This document shows, one piece after another, positions 13,300 to 25,864 of a DNA stretch of 64,000 nucleotides. The first letter of the stretch is position 1. The number at the start of each line of letters is the position of its first letter. Made by a program: the position numbers and the translations under genes. Under the pieces are notes generated by a model, which was not told the origin of the DNA, did not search any database, and worked only from the letters and a program-made list of their open reading frames with translations. This DNA comes from Margaritifera margaritifera (lineage: Eukaryota; Mollusca; Bivalvia; Unionida; Margaritiferidae). Location: contig JAQPZY010001689.1 of NCBI GenBank assembly GCA_029931535.1, positions 1,143,501 to 1,207,500 of the forward strand, written 5' to 3'.

Positions 13300-14000
13300 C
13301 TTATGTTATACATCTAACGATGATAAGAATAAATCAAATTCATTTATTAAACGTTTTCGTCCTGGTTGAATAAATTATCCGTGTACATATTAAATCAAAG
13401 AATCTTTTTGATCACGCATTTCTTTTCATGCAAAAACAAACCAAATCATCATCTGTTAGTGTTATCCTGGAAATGACAGATCTTTCTGACATTTAGAAAA
13501 TCTCTTGTCACATGTAATTATTTTAGCAGTTGTTCTTTTCCTCATATTCTCCGTATTCTCGCAGAAGACACTGTTATTCATCAATTAGAATAATTCGTTT
13601 GTAGTTTTTATCTAAAAATTTATTTAGCTCTTTGGTGGAGTTTAGTCATTGTTGTTGATGAAAAAGGACAACTTTACTACTCTTTTTCATTTTAAAACCC
13701 AATTGCACGTACAACTTTAAGTTTCTCTGGTAAATGACGCATTTCTCTTTGTTTTCGATGCACATACTATTTTAGTACCGTTAAATTTGTACACATTTTG
13801 TTTCATGGATTGTTTTGAGGTTCAGATAAGTCATATGTGCTAGGTACAAGTCGTTCAGGTACAAGAAGATAGTCCTTGTAGTATATGTGTAACTCTTTCA
13901 GTATCTAAAAGTCAACCTCTAAAGTGTATCCAGAATCAATGTCATCCGGTATTTATAACAGATTTTCTTCTACTCATTTAAATCTGTTAGGTAGTTGGCT
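13300..14000 (-). pseudogene. Polinton/Maverick-type DNA polymerase B relic
   Basis: On the minus strand, short in-order segments match the protein-primed polymerase B of Polintons. YPDDIDSGYTLEVDF is at about 13955-13910, followed by KELHIYYKDYLLVPERL. CVIYQRNLKLYVQLGFKMKK is at about 13740-13680. LMNNSVF is at about 13590 (the Kx3NSxYG-like B motif region), followed by MRKRTTAKIITCDKRFSK. Frameshifts and stops separate these pieces, so it is inactive. The surrounding 12.1-16.3 kb is also A-rich on this strand and may hold more of the element. A 78-codon minus frame at 14864-15100 contains CECG and basic residues, but I cannot assign it. No terminal inverted repeats were found. Confidence 0.75.
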
Positions 14001-17000
14001 ATCTAGTTTTTACTGGCATGTAATTACACATGATCCAACCGAATAGTTTATTCTTTTATGATACTTGATCGATGATTTGGGTTTAAACTTAGTGTACTCG
14101 CCTTCATTTACAATTGTGTTCCATTATTATTCGCACAGTGTTAGTGGCTGGCTTCGTCCTATCTATCAGAAATCAGATTAAGTGACGAATCGCCAAGTGA
14201 GGCGTAGCCTGGCCTACTTTAGAAGCCGTAACACCTGTTACTACGCGTAGCACGATTACTTCAGAGATGGAGACTGTTGGGTACGCACTACGACCCTCAA
14301 TCAGAAAATTACTTTAAAGTAATTGAACTCATGCTTTAACCTAGACAGCAAGAATAACATATTTCAGTGAAGACTACTTTGAGGATGCGAAACTTTTTAA
14401 GCACGATGGAGTCAGCAAAAAATTAGAGAAACCACATTCTATCAACCTTATTTTGAACCGGGGAAAGGGAATGGTGCACACTGTTCCTGCACTGCGAGGC
14501 ACGTTTGTTTGCTGGTTGTTGTTGTTGGTTTTTTTTACCTTCTTTTAGATAAAAGGAAATGAAAAGAAATAAAGAGGAAAGAAACTGATAAAAAATAGAA
14601 AGAGAGACCAAGAACAAAACTGATTTTTCTTACCTTCATGTTTCATTCTTCAACATTATGAAAAATATTGATTACTAGAAGTCATCGATTATTATGTGAA
14701 ACATCTTGCTGACAAGAATTAGGTGACAAATCTTTATGACAATAAGTCATTGATTTATTATCTCAGTTTCAGTAAGTACATTTTGATCTTCGTATTTTTG
14801 CAATATAAGGGTTTATTTTAGCCTCAAACGGAGTTGCAGTACAAGGTTAAAGTGCTGTACTGGTCAATTGTTTTCATCAATCTGATGTTCATTTATCCCA
14901 GGTAAAGTGTTAACTGTATGCAATTGACTTTTCTTGCGCAAATACATTGATCCTCTATTTGTTGTCATTCCACATTCACATGTAATTCTCTGTTGATTTT
15001 TTACTCTAATCAGTTCATATCCTCCATGGTAATAACAAATTAATCTTGTTTCTTTTACATGATCTTTGGATCTCATGTATTTTGTATTTCGTTTTTCCAT
15101 CTCCTCTCACTTTTTTCTGCTGCATTTACAACTTTTATTCTTTCCGAATATGCAGCAGGAAACATCATATCCTCTGCATATGATTGTACCATTCATTTAA
15201 GTTCAGTTTCAATAAATATCAAATGAACGTTCTGTGAAAACTTGATATAATAAATCTGTATATCTGCATACTGTAAAAGGTGTACTGGTTTTCACTTCAT
15301 TTATATGGTGCAAAAATATTTCCTATACCAATAATTGTATTAATTGTGTCGTAATTGTTTGGGATTGAAGGTCTTATGGATGCCTCTAAATTGAGCATTG
15401 TAAACATTTTGTTCTGGAAAAACGCATAGTGTATTGAGTAGATGTGTGAGTCGATGACATACATTTTTTAATAAAATCTGAAAGAGGTCAAAATGTTTTA
15501 ATGATTGCATCCAAATCTAGGTGAATTTCATTATCCTTTATATTGTTGAATATCTCGTAGGCCAGATTGTAGTGTTTTATACTATATTTATTTCTTAGCG
15601 TTTTGAAGTATAGTGAAAATCGACTTCATTTTATCTCATGTTCCTTTTTGTAATTTCCTCTGCGATGTATTTTATTACTCAGGTAGGACATTGTCATTGT
15701 TGTCGTCGCCTTATCGCGTTTTTCCTGTGTACCATTTTCTGTAATGTCAGCCATTTAAATGGTAACAAATGTAGTAAATACTTTGCGCTTGCCAATTGCT
15801 TTTAGTCGTTCCCAAGATGCCAACATGACATTCATCTACAACGGGAACTTTTATTTTCAAGAATTACAACATTTCGTCAATTCTCTTAAAAGTATGAATG
15901 ATTTTAGAGTTATGCCAGATTTGTTGCCATTCCTATTGTTTAGTCAATGACATTTACTTCATATACTGAGTCACAATATGCTGTAAACAAATGCTCTTTA
16001 TCTCTTTATACCAAGATTGTTGCTTTTTGTTAAATTCGTTGAATATTTATATTAACTCTCGACAAAACCATTGACTTTGTCACAGTGTTGCTTTGTGCTT
16101 TTATTTATGTCGTGTAAAATATTTCAAATAATTTTGTTTTGTGAGAATGCTATTGTTGCTCATCAACATCCGTACTGATCATCAGTCAGATATTGTTCTG
16201 TTCATTGTGCTAGAGTTAATAATAAGTTTGAATCCCTCCCCCCTTTTTTGTGTTCAACCACCAGCCCTTTCGATTTGATTTCAAAGTTACATTTACTCCA
16301 GAAACCACACGTATTATATTGTTATATACTGACCCAGGACACAAACAAGAAGAGAAAAAAGACATTGTATTATTTAACTCATTGACAATATCACTTGTGC
16401 TTGCTAATATCGTTTAAATCAGCTACGAATTAGAGACAAAGCCATAACAAGAAAGTGAAGTGGCGAAGCCACACATATTTAGTCAACAGCATTAAATCAA
16501 AAATAATTATGTCAACTATCACATCCGTGAAATATTGCAGTTTTCGCTTGTATAAATCACGAAGTATCTGTAAAACATAATTTCGGAAAAGAAGAACATC
16601 ATAAATATCAGTTACAGTTAAATTTTAGAAGCAGGCTTGATAGTTAGTAATATCAGTCGTTTGTAAAACTTTTCGTTTACAAAATAGGTATACCGTATAT
16701 AATGTCTATTGAGAGAAACTTAAATTGTATGTGACATTCGCTATAGACTATTTAATTGTACACAGTTTAATACCGACTCGAATAGTTCCTTAGAAACTAT
16801 TTTTGTGCTTTTTCGTTGCCCTTTTATTTTTGTGGCCCTTCTTGCAACAATTGCAACGTTTGATGCCTTACAAATCGCTAGGAATGTATTGCAATTCATA
16901 TTGCAATCTAACTATGTACGATTTTAGCTCTTTGTATAATATTGCTATAGTACCACCTGAAACAATTGTATTTTTGTCCCGATTTGTGTACATGATGCAT

Positions 17001-17920
17001 ATTACATTGTGAAAGCAGCTATCTACAAGTGTCAAAAAGGATATATTTATTTAGGTACAAGTATGCGCATGTTTTGTTTACTTTTTAACTAGTTTATCAC
17101 ATTATTGTACACGATATTTTTCATTTTAATTAATATGTGTTGATCACAGAAGCAAAGCCACAAGAACCAACTGATAAGATACACCACTCTAAGCTAGATG
17201 GCTATGTAAAGCAAAATACAGAGCACAACAACGTGCTATTAAAGAGAAGAAAAATGTATATGTTTAAGATTATGTCTTTTTTTTTTTTCATACACATATT
17301 CCGTAAATCACTCAATAATTGGTCATCAATCATATATGTACTGAAGATTGTATGTAGTAGAGGCTTTCGGAGTGTCTGAAACACTAGGTGGTAAATTTGT
17401 ATTTGTAATAATGAAATGAAGTGGCGGCTTATCTGCGAAGCAGAATAGCGGCATTATGTATATTTGAAACGTAAAACAGAAACAAGGAGGGTCTGCCAGA
17501 ACTCCCGTAACATATGCTACATCTCTCAAAGCGAGTATTTAGACAATTAGTAGGTACAGTCGTCATACTGAACCGTATTCACGGACCTTTATTGTAGTAT
17601 TAGTTTTGTAAATTGCCTGGGTTTAAATTATTAATATATGGATCTTGTGATATTCTCATGTATTAGTGTTTAGTAATAAGAGATTGGAATCACTTGTGTA
17701 TTAGGTATTTGGGGACTGTTAAGTGCTACGTGGTATAAAATAACAAGCTACGGCTTAGAAGTGCGTATTTATAAATCATACCAATGTGAAAAAAGAAAAA
17801 ACGAAACATACAGATGTGAAATAAATTAGAGTCTCGTGAATGTGTGGTCTTTAGTTTGATTTGGGGGTGTAAGGACGGGTAAAAGTTAATGCAAATGATA
17901 TAATTTCTGAACCTATGGCT
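14000..17920. other. No supported host gene; possible further Polinton remains
   Basis: AT-rich DNA with only short frames. On the minus strand a frame near 15750 starts MADITENGTQEKRDK but breaks soon after. These may be remnants of the same element as the polymerase relic. No tRNA or array was recognised. Confidence 0.4.
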
Positions 17921-17924
17921 GTAA

Positions 17925-18880
17925 CCTGTGGGGTACCATAAGGTAGTATCCATGGGGCCACTAATCTTCCTTTATTACATAATTGATTTGGCGGTGAGCA
18001 TCAATTCGGACTGTAGATTACTTCTGTAAGGTGACGACAGCGCAATACTCATTTCACACCAAGATCGAAATTTTATATCTCGAAAACTGAGACAGGAATT
18101 TCAATTATGTAATCAGTGGTTAATTTATAAGAAAATATAGCTTTATTTTGGTAAAACAGAATGTATTCCTTTTGGTTAAAAACGCAGACTTAAAAAGATC
18201 AAAGATTTCAATGTTGAGTGCAGTGGTCATGTCATCTAGTCACAAACATTAGCAAACTATTTAAGTCTTAGTTTGGCAATAGCAAATGGTATTGAGAGGA
18301 AAGTTAATAATAGGCTTGAATTTCTTTAAAAACAATTTAGTGTTTTGAAATTGAAACATGAAAAACAATTCTCTGTGCTCTGCGTCGATTCAATGCCATT
18401 TACACTATGCGTGTTTCTCGACGTTTTCTGGACTCAACATTGAAAAAAAAAAACAACAAAAAAACAACTTACAATTGCACAAAATACAACTATTCAATTT
18501 ATAAAATATTTCCTGAACCAGCGTCTGATATTTGACAATCTGTACTTGCAAGTGTTGGTATTGCAAATGTGGAAACCAGAGTTAAACAAATTCCGGCTAA
18601 ACAATGTATACAGCACATTGTGAACAAGAGCGGTCCAGCATATTTATTTAGTAATTTCCTTAGAATATCAAACCAACACCATTATAATACTTGAAGCAGT
18701 AATTATAACTTTGTAGTACCAAGATTAAATAGCGTATACTCTATGACTTTATGTTAGAATGCAATAAACGAGTGGAGTGCCTTATCACAGAATATTGAGG
18801 CTATTACCAACGTAAACAGATTTAAAACTAAAGTAAAGTGTCACTTGACCGAGCAAGCTAAATCGTTGAAGAAAAGGAAA
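17925..18880 (+). pseudogene. LINE reverse transcriptase remnant
   Basis: Plus-strand segments in LINE order can be read across many frameshifts. GVP-GS (the GVPQGS RT motif) is at about 17930. KTECIPF-like and QHIVNKSGPAYLFSNFL segments lie near 18600-18660. The C-terminal NEWSALSQNIEAITNVNRFK is at about 18765-18830, matching the usual W-LP-I--A-SVN-FK-KL ending of CR1/Jockey-like ORF2. Stops and indels are frequent, and the A-rich stretch near 18445 is a local insertion or slippage. The element is inactive and 5'-incomplete. Confidence 0.72.
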
Positions 18881-19080
18881 TCCTCGATAAAGAAAGAGAC
18901 GACGCCAGCACACAGAATTCTCGTAAAAAAAAGCAGAGAGCGGAACACGTTATAAGATTTTGAAATATTTTTGATTTATTCTGAATTTTTCGAGAATTTT
19001 CTGTGCTGAGTTTGCACTGTTTGTTCTTTTCTTCTCAGCATTCAGTGTACTACTTTTGTCTTTTACCAAGAAACGTTCAT

Positions 19081-19350
19081 TAATATGTTTATAGACTGCT
19101 CCACTCACAATAATGTGTTTATATACTGCTCCACTCACAATAATATGTTTATGGACTGCTCCACTCACAATAATATGTTTATGGACTGCTCCACTCACAA
19201 TAATATGTTTATAGACTGCTCCACTCACAATAATTGGTTTATAGACTGCTCCACTCACAATAATATGTTTATAGACTGCTCCACTCACAATAATATGTTT
19301 ATAGACTGCTCCACTCACAATAATATATTTATAGACTGCTCCACTCACCC
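19081..19350. repeat. Minisatellite, 30 bp x 9
   Basis: Nine units of exactly 30 bp (TAATATGTTTATAGACTGCT plus CCACTCACAA). Because 30 is a multiple of three, the array is open on both strands and gives repetitive 106- and 159-codon frames, which are artefacts. Confidence 0.98.
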
Positions 19351-19914
19351 AAAATTGCGTTATAAATATTGTCACGGTCACGCTGAACAACTTGATTGCA
19401 TGTAGAATACTCCAAACTGAGCGAATCAATGAGATATAGTTTCTGAACTACCATTAAGCATTGTATATTTATCATTCCTGCATGCAAGGTGAAATAATAG
19501 GAAGACAGCATGAACACCGCAATTTTAATAGATGATTTATTACGTATGCTTTGCAGAAAAGGATATTGCGCTTCACAAAAAAAAGGTATTGGTTGACAAT
19601 CCGATAGTTTGACTGAAACGAACTCTTGCCTTTATCATGCTCTTATCAATATATTTAAATTACCACACCTAGAAGTCATAAATTACCACACCTAGTAGTT
19701 ATAAATTGCAATTACTTTACAATAATACAGTTGGATCAATAACAATCTCGGTCACTGAAGGATCGTAAAGGAACAATACATTCTTTCAGATACTTCGTTA
19801 TGTGTAATGAAAATAACATTCACATGTCATAATATAGTTATTGCATTTTTCTTGCTTAGCATTGCAAAATGTTTTTATATATGCGGTCTCGCAGGTTTAT
19901 ACGAAGCAAGATGT

Positions 19915-19979
<65 letters not shown>

Positions 19980-20017
19980 TATTAATTACAGTGGCGTAAC
20001 TACCACCCCTAGACCCA

Positions 20018-20082
<65 letters not shown>

Positions 20083-20181
20083 GGGGGATTCAAGAAGGGG
20101 TTCCAAAATTCCAAGTTGTTAAGTAGGGGAGGGGGGCATTTCTGAATTTTTGCAAGGGGCCCAAAATCTTAAGTCAGGCCG

Positions 20182-20246
<65 letters not shown>
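19915..20246. repeat. (AAT)n - (GT)n - (AAT)n composite
   Basis: (AAT)n spans about 19915-19978 and again 20184-20246, on both sides of a 205-base segment. That segment starts near CAGTGGCGTAACTACC, contains (GT)n at 20022-20080 and ends GGGCCCAAAATCTTAAGTCA. The flanking identical microsatellite suggests a small transposon inserted into an AAT tract. Confidence 0.85.
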
Positions 20247-20247
<1 letters not shown>

Positions 20248-20816
20248 GCTAAACCCTATTACTGCCGTATTGGAGCTAACCCTTCAGATCACCGAAGTGT
20301 CGATGCTTTCTGTTGAAGAAGCGAAAATAATGTGACCCTTAGGTGGGAACTGTTGCTGTACACAAAGTAAGCAGTCTATACTTGATTTTTAAATTCCTGT
20401 CTCCCTATCAACTATTACTATGTTACATGCGTTGATAAATGATTATGTTTGTGCGCTTCTTTCATCAATTGTCTAGCAGACACAGAGTGACTGAGTGCAA
20501 TTGAAATCGCTGTATCTTAAATTTTTACTTTGGATAGCAATATGAATTAACAGTAGGAGGCTCAGTGAGGGAAAATTCGTATGTGGAATTCTTGTGACAA
20601 CTGGATGAAATACTGCTAAGTAGTTCGCAGCACGCGAGAAATACGTGCATACCTCTATACGCAATCTATATGTAAATTTAGTACAAGTATTACAAAAGAC
20701 GCAAAGAGTACGCAACTTATAAATTGAATTGGGTCTATAAACATGTTTCATTTAGCATTTTAAAATAGTGATTTTGTAATGTTTTTATGATCTTTGTAAT
20801 GTTTATATACACACAG

Positions 20817-20995
20817 CAGTAGCGTAGAAAGAACTTCTGTTCTCCCTTTCCCCTCAAAACTTAGTTAGGGGCCGCCTCCCAATAAAAAAGAAGTTATTCT
20901 ACGGGAATTTTGGGCCCCCTCTGGGCCTGGGAACATCCCTTCTTCCCCCCCCAAAAAAAGGTGCGGGGGTTGATTGGGCGGTTGCTATGCCACTG
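20817..20995. mobile_element. MITE-like element, 179 bp
   Basis: The left end reads CAGTAGCGTAGAAA, and the reverse complement of the right end reads CAGTGGCATAGCAA, giving 14-base terminal inverted repeats with three mismatches. The same CAGTGGCGTA end occurs at about 19990. Such ends recall hAT-type MITEs, but I see no clear 8-bp target duplication. Confidence 0.5.
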
Positions 20996-21214
20996 ACTTT
21001 TATAGTTGTATAGGTATCCTCTCAAGTGCATACAAATCAATGTTTAAATAAACACAGAAGATTATTTAAGATTTTATTGAACAAATGAAGTTTACTCTAG
21101 ATTTGTATGCCCTGAGGGGATTCGAAAATTACAAAACAAAGAATAATCCCATGAACAATTTTACCGTAATTTAAAAACAGATAAGATGTACCGCTATTTA
21201 AGACGAGTATCGCG

Positions 21215-21385
21215 AACAAACGTCCATATATGGCAAGTCGATTTTAGAAAGCACCTTGCATATCTCTGAGTATCCCTATAAAACGTCCACATATGGTCAG
21301 TCTATTTCAGAAACACCTTGCATATCTCTGAGTATAGCTATGAAACGTCCATATATGGTAAGTCTATTTTAGAAAACACATTGCA
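21215..21385. repeat. Tandem repeat, about 70 bp x 2.5
   Basis: Imperfect units share AACGTCCATATATGG, AGTCTATTTTAGAAA and CACCTTGCATATCTCTGAGT. Confidence 0.85.
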
Positions 21386-22479
21386 TTACTCACATTCTAC
21401 CTTGCATCATTAGATATTTCTTTACAATTCTATCAAGGCACGACATTGCCATATGCTATACCATTTCTTCCAGTCATGCTGAATTAAACTCCGTAAAATT
21501 AAAATAATATTTAGAAACAAAATGTATAAAATTAAAAATTCTAACTTAAAAAAGGCCTTAAATTTACACGGACTAAACTCCCTTTCTGCACAAAAGGGTA
21601 AAAAAAGTTTTAAAAAATATAAGAATTTAAAAAATAATAATAATAGGAAGGTCCTTTTCAGTCAATAATTGTTCTTAAATGATTTTGAAGCACTTTCCAG
21701 CAAAAAAAATTTGTTGTCTTGTTTATATGTCCAAAAGTAATTATGTAATAAATAGTCCCTATTGCGATTCTGGGGTACTGAATATTTTATGAAAGTCCTT
21801 GATGCTAAGATATATATCATAGATTATACTACAATTTAACTTCTCTTAATATATGTACTTAAACCTGATGATTCTCACATTAACGATGTCATACTGTATT
21901 ATCGTAGATAGAAATCTAACTTTCTAGCGAATTCCTTCACAACATCATGTGTCTCCGTTTTCGAAGTTGTCAACATTTCTCATGGCTCACAAGAAACACA
22001 AGAGAAAAGAGGGAGCAAAGAAGGGAAGGCGTATTCGTTTGTGCAGAGCGAAAGCGGTGACTTATGTCTGGTGAGTGTGAAACTATTTGCAGTGAGAACG
22101 AAAAATGGAATCACGCATTAACTGGCCTATTCCTGATATGCAGTTTTCATCTGCACCATTTTTTTTCCTCGCAATGTGTTGCTCTTCATATCGAGGCTAA
22201 CCCCACTCCACCTGAATTCCAATTCCAATTTCTGTCAGGAGGTGCACAAGGTAATGGGACTGAATTGGGTGATGAGACCCCGTCTTTAGAGTTGCGGAAG
22301 CATGCACTTCAAGCGCAAACTCACGTTTTTGATGGGCAGGCGGGTGGTTAGACTACCCCTTCATTGTTCAATATCTCCAACCCCTCCCACCGTCGTCTTT
22401 TTATGTAAGGAAAATGGATGGGTCAAGCCAACACTCAGGAGTCAGGACTACACTGCTAAGTAATAGGAATTTATACAGT

Positions 22480-23200
22480 TTATGAATGATGGTGCGTAAA
22501 CTCGAGAAATTCAGTGTAATAGATAAGCATGATGCCATTGATAACAAGCTTGGAAAATTCGAAAAGAAGTTTATACAGATGGATTCAGCAGCTGCCCAGT
22601 TCATAAGTGAATCGAACAACATCGCACAGAATATAAAAAATCATTATCATCGAGGTACAAGAACGCTGGGATAAAATCGTCGAAGAGAATGCCATTTTGA
22701 AGGAAGAATTAGCCGATTTGATATCTCAGGAAATCCAGGATAACCATGTTTTTCAAAATTCATGAGAAATCTGCAGCAAATGTGAAGGAAGACTATGAGG
22801 CTATTCTGAGGGAATTTTGAAGAAAGAATTGAAAATGAATTCCAGCACAATTCATAAAACTATTTTCAACCGGTGCACAGAACTGAGGAATGTAAACCCG
22901 GTAAAATTTGGACTTATCGATGCAAAATACAGCAGATTAAAGGACAGAGAAACGGTCAGGAACGGGGTGGGGGTGGGGGTGGGGGTCAGATCTTACAAGC
23001 ACTAACTTTTATTGTCGCGCCAAAGATTATGGATAAGAGGAAGGAGCTAAGGAAAATCGGAAGTACCGGGTCAAAGGTTGCGAGACCCGCTTGTATAACA
23101 ACTATATGTACATCAAAGGTGATCTATACAGAAAAGTACAAAACAGAACTTATTTATACAGAATTTCTCAGGTGACTCGCAGGTGGTATATGAGAAAACA
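22480..23200 (+). pseudogene. L1-like LINE ORF1 (coiled-coil plus RRM-type) relic
   Basis: The plus strand reads MVRKLEKFSVIDKHDAIDN and a heptad-like stretch, then after a frameshift ERWDKIVEENAILKEELADL, typical of ORF1 coiled coils. Next come a FNR-HRTEE and KYSRLKDRETVRNG segment (about 22870-22960) and IMDKRKELRK (about 23025), then YIKGDLYRKVQN (about 23105). This is the order seen in L1-like ORF1 C-terminal domains (RVHR..., DRE-V, FP-E-KR). At least three frame changes and a (GGGGGT)n slippage tract break it. It lies on the same strand as, and 1.8 kb upstream of, the ORF2 relic, so both may come from one element; the endonuclease between them is not visible. Confidence 0.65.
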
Positions 23201-23285
23201 CAAATTATATTTAAGGTGGTGTAGTGTATTCATATTAGGTACGTCAGGATTACTTTGTTTGAAAATCAACCAATCAGTGCCAAGA

Positions 23286-23311
23286 AAGAGAGAGAGAGAG
23301 AGAGAGAGAGT
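23286..23311. repeat. (GA)n microsatellite
   Basis: Short uninterrupted AG/GA run just after the ORF1 relic. Confidence 0.95.
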
Positions 23312-23899
23312 TGCATTTTTAAAAAATCTTGAGTGTATATAATTAATACAGATACAAACTAACTAGACTTTCACTGACACAGTAAATTCAATACATAAAG
23401 AAACATTTTTCAAATAACAACTTCTGTGTTAAACAATGTTGGACAGAAACATTATCTTGTAATGAAAATTCCACCATTGTTATTAATGTAAGGTTAAGAT
23501 ATAGCAAGAAAGTACAAATGAGCCTAGTAAATACGCATCCATTTCAAAGATATAATAAACAACAAACATCGAGATCGGGAAAAAAGAATGAAAATAACAA
23601 GCGCGCTCTTTATGTTTTGTCACTTTAAAAAATACTTACTACTTAAACACAATCAACAGATAGAAATATTGAATATTGTTATGCAAAGAATAGGACCAGC
23701 TTGGGAATAGACTATCTGATCTTCGGATAATTACCTGTAACTTTAAAAGCTCAAACTGGAATAAAGCATTTAACTTTTATTTTCATTCTCTTATTGTAGA
23801 ATGATGGATTAAAGAAGGTACTGATTATCAATACCAAGAACAAAAGCTTGTATTAGAACAAAGACTATTATTAGAACACAAAGAATTAGTGATGATTTA

Positions 23900-23980
23900 T
23901 TGATAGTTTTCCAATCGGTCTTATTGATAGTTTTCCAATCGTTCTTGTTGATAGTTTTCCAATCGGTCTTACTTCCGTAC
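23900..23980. repeat. Tandem repeat, 27 bp x 3
   Basis: Three near-identical units of TTGATAGTTTTCCAATCGGT plus CTTA. Confidence 0.93.
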
Positions 23981-24020
23981 ATTAAACTTGAAAAAGTAAC
24001 TAATAAAGGTTCGACTTGGG

Positions 24021-24403
24021 CACGAAAGGGGTCTCGTGGCCAAGTGGTCTAAGTCGCTCGCCTTTACAGATCAATGACATCTCACCTATATCTGCGTGGG
24101 TTAGAGTCTTGGCTCGACTAGCGTGGGCATGTGAGAAAGCTTGCCAGTAGCTACCCGTGGGCATGCGAGAAAGCTTGCCAGTAGCTACCCGTGGGCATGT
24201 GAGAAAGCTTGCCAGTAGCTACCCGTGGGCATGTGAGAAAGCTTGCCAGTAGCTACCCGTGGGCATGTGAGAAAACTTGCCAGTAGCTACCCGTGAGTCG
24301 CTGGTTCTTCCCAGGGTCTTCCCGGATTCTTCTTCCACAACAAAAATACTGGCCACCCTGTATAGAAAATGTTCTGAAAAATAGCATTAAACCCAAACCA
24401 CAA
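24021..24403 (+). mobile_element. tRNA-derived SINE, copy 1
   Basis: The 5' part has a Pol III A box (TGGCCAAGTGG, 24037-24047) and a B box (GGTTAGAGTCT, 24099-24109). The 3' tail includes CATTAAACCCAAACCACAA. Possible target duplications CGACTTGGG (24012-24020) and CGACTTAGG (24404-24412) differ at one base. The body contains a five-fold 34-bp tandem expansion at 24123-24292 that is single-copy in the second SINE at 25.1-25.35 kb. Such tRNA-headed SINEs are common in molluscs. Confidence 0.82.
24123..24292. repeat. 34 bp x 5 array inside the SINE
   Basis: Five units of GTGGGCATGTGAGAAAGCTT plus GCCAGTAGCTACCC. The opposite-strand SINE has this segment once, so the array was made within this copy. 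Confidence 0.96.
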
Positions 24404-25095
24404 CGACTTAGGTAAGAATATTATCTTGTTTATTGTATATTAATAGCAATGTTTACATTTGTTGTGCATATACATCCAGGAACTAGTTCATTCCGTGATT
24501 CCATAGATGTTGTCTGATTTAGAGCCAGATGTTATATATTTTCTTTTAAAGGGAAAGGTTATAATGAGCATGATCTTTAAACATGCTGCCAACTGAGCTT
24601 TTCTATGTACTTTACACTTTGATACTGACTATACTGTTCACCACACACGTGACTACACGTGCAACTCGTTTGGTAAACAATACTAAATTTTTTAAGGTGG
24701 TCTGACCTCAAAATTGTCAATGTGAGTGTAAGACGTGATGCAGCTGGACGCTGAACAAGCTAGACAATCAAGGGAATAAGTGCAGATGATATATTATAAT
24801 AAACTGGGGTAATTTTCGACTGATGGAATCTTTTAAATGATATAATTTTATTATATTTTCATATCATGCCATCTTAGATTACATATTAAGTGCGCTTTTC
24901 ACAAAAATAGGGTGATATGATGGAATGTTAGAGGAACAATATTCCAAAACATATGTATAGTAAATGTTAAAAAGATATTTTGCTTCTAAGTTATTTTGTG
25001 AGGATTGTTATGAATACTTCAAATTTCTTTCATATCAAGATGAGTCTATGTATCATGAAGTTGTAGATTTAGGTACCAACACAATTTATCTGGAA

Positions 25096-25347
25096 GGTTT
25101 GGTTGGGTTTTGTGGGTTTAACGCCATCATTCAGCACATGATAGACTATACATATCGGCCAGTATATTTGGTGGAGGAAAAACCCAGGAAACCCACGGAA
25201 GAACCACCTACCCACAGAAAGCTACTGGCAAGCTTTCTCACATACCCACGTTGGCTGAGCCGAGACTCAAAACCCACGCGGACAGAGGTGAGACGTCAGT
25301 GATCTGTAAAGGCAAGCTCCTTAGATCACTCGGACACCCGGGGCCCC
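25096..25347 (-). mobile_element. tRNA-derived SINE, copy 2, with target duplication
   Basis: This is the reverse complement of the same SINE family as at 24.0 kb: the A-box side is at its right end, and GGGTTTAACGCC (the TTAAACCC tail) at its left. It is flanked by a perfect 12-bp direct repeat ATTTATCTGGAA at 25084-25095 and 25348-25359. The LINE frame reads across the gap (...TIYLE then RGNFITADEL...), so the SINE inserted into the LINE ORF2. Confidence 0.9.
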
Positions 25348-25557
25348 ATTTATCTGGAAAGAGGTAATTTTATCACAGCTGATGAACTTTCAAATGCTTT
25401 TTCCTATTTTAAAAAGGGATAACATTCTAGCGAGGATGTCATTTTCAATAACTTTCCCATGAATTGTCAAGATTTAATGAAGCCATTGCTATTAAAGATT
25501 TTTCACCAAAATTTTTGCTTCTGATGAATATCCTCAACTTCGGTGCAAAAGTTTCAT

Positions 25558-25816
25558 TATACATCTACGTAAAAAGGATATCCAGGAGCATGTTAACAAT
25601 TATACATGTACATAAAAAGGATATCCAGGACCCTGTTAGCAATAAAACATGTATGTAAAAAGGATATCCAGGACCAGGTTTACAATTATACATGTACGTA
25701 AAATTGATATCCAGGACCCTGTTAACAATTATACATGTACGTAAAAAGGATATCCAAGACCCTGTTAACAATTATACATGTAGGTAAAAAGGATATCCAG
25801 GACCATGTTACCAATT
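25558..25816. repeat. Minisatellite, 43 bp x 6
   Basis: Units of ACATGTACGTAAAAAGGATA followed by TCCAGGACCCTGTTAACAATTAT with few changes. It lies inside the LINE ORF2 relic, between the SINE and the solo LTR. Confidence 0.96.
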
Positions 25817-25864
25817 AAACAGGAATTTCTTTATAGAGTGTAAGGACTCTAGCTCTTAAAATAA

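Noticed and set aside
18950..19429. Repetitive frames on both strands over the 30-bp array
   Set aside because: Open only because 30 is a multiple of three; both strands being open argues against coding.
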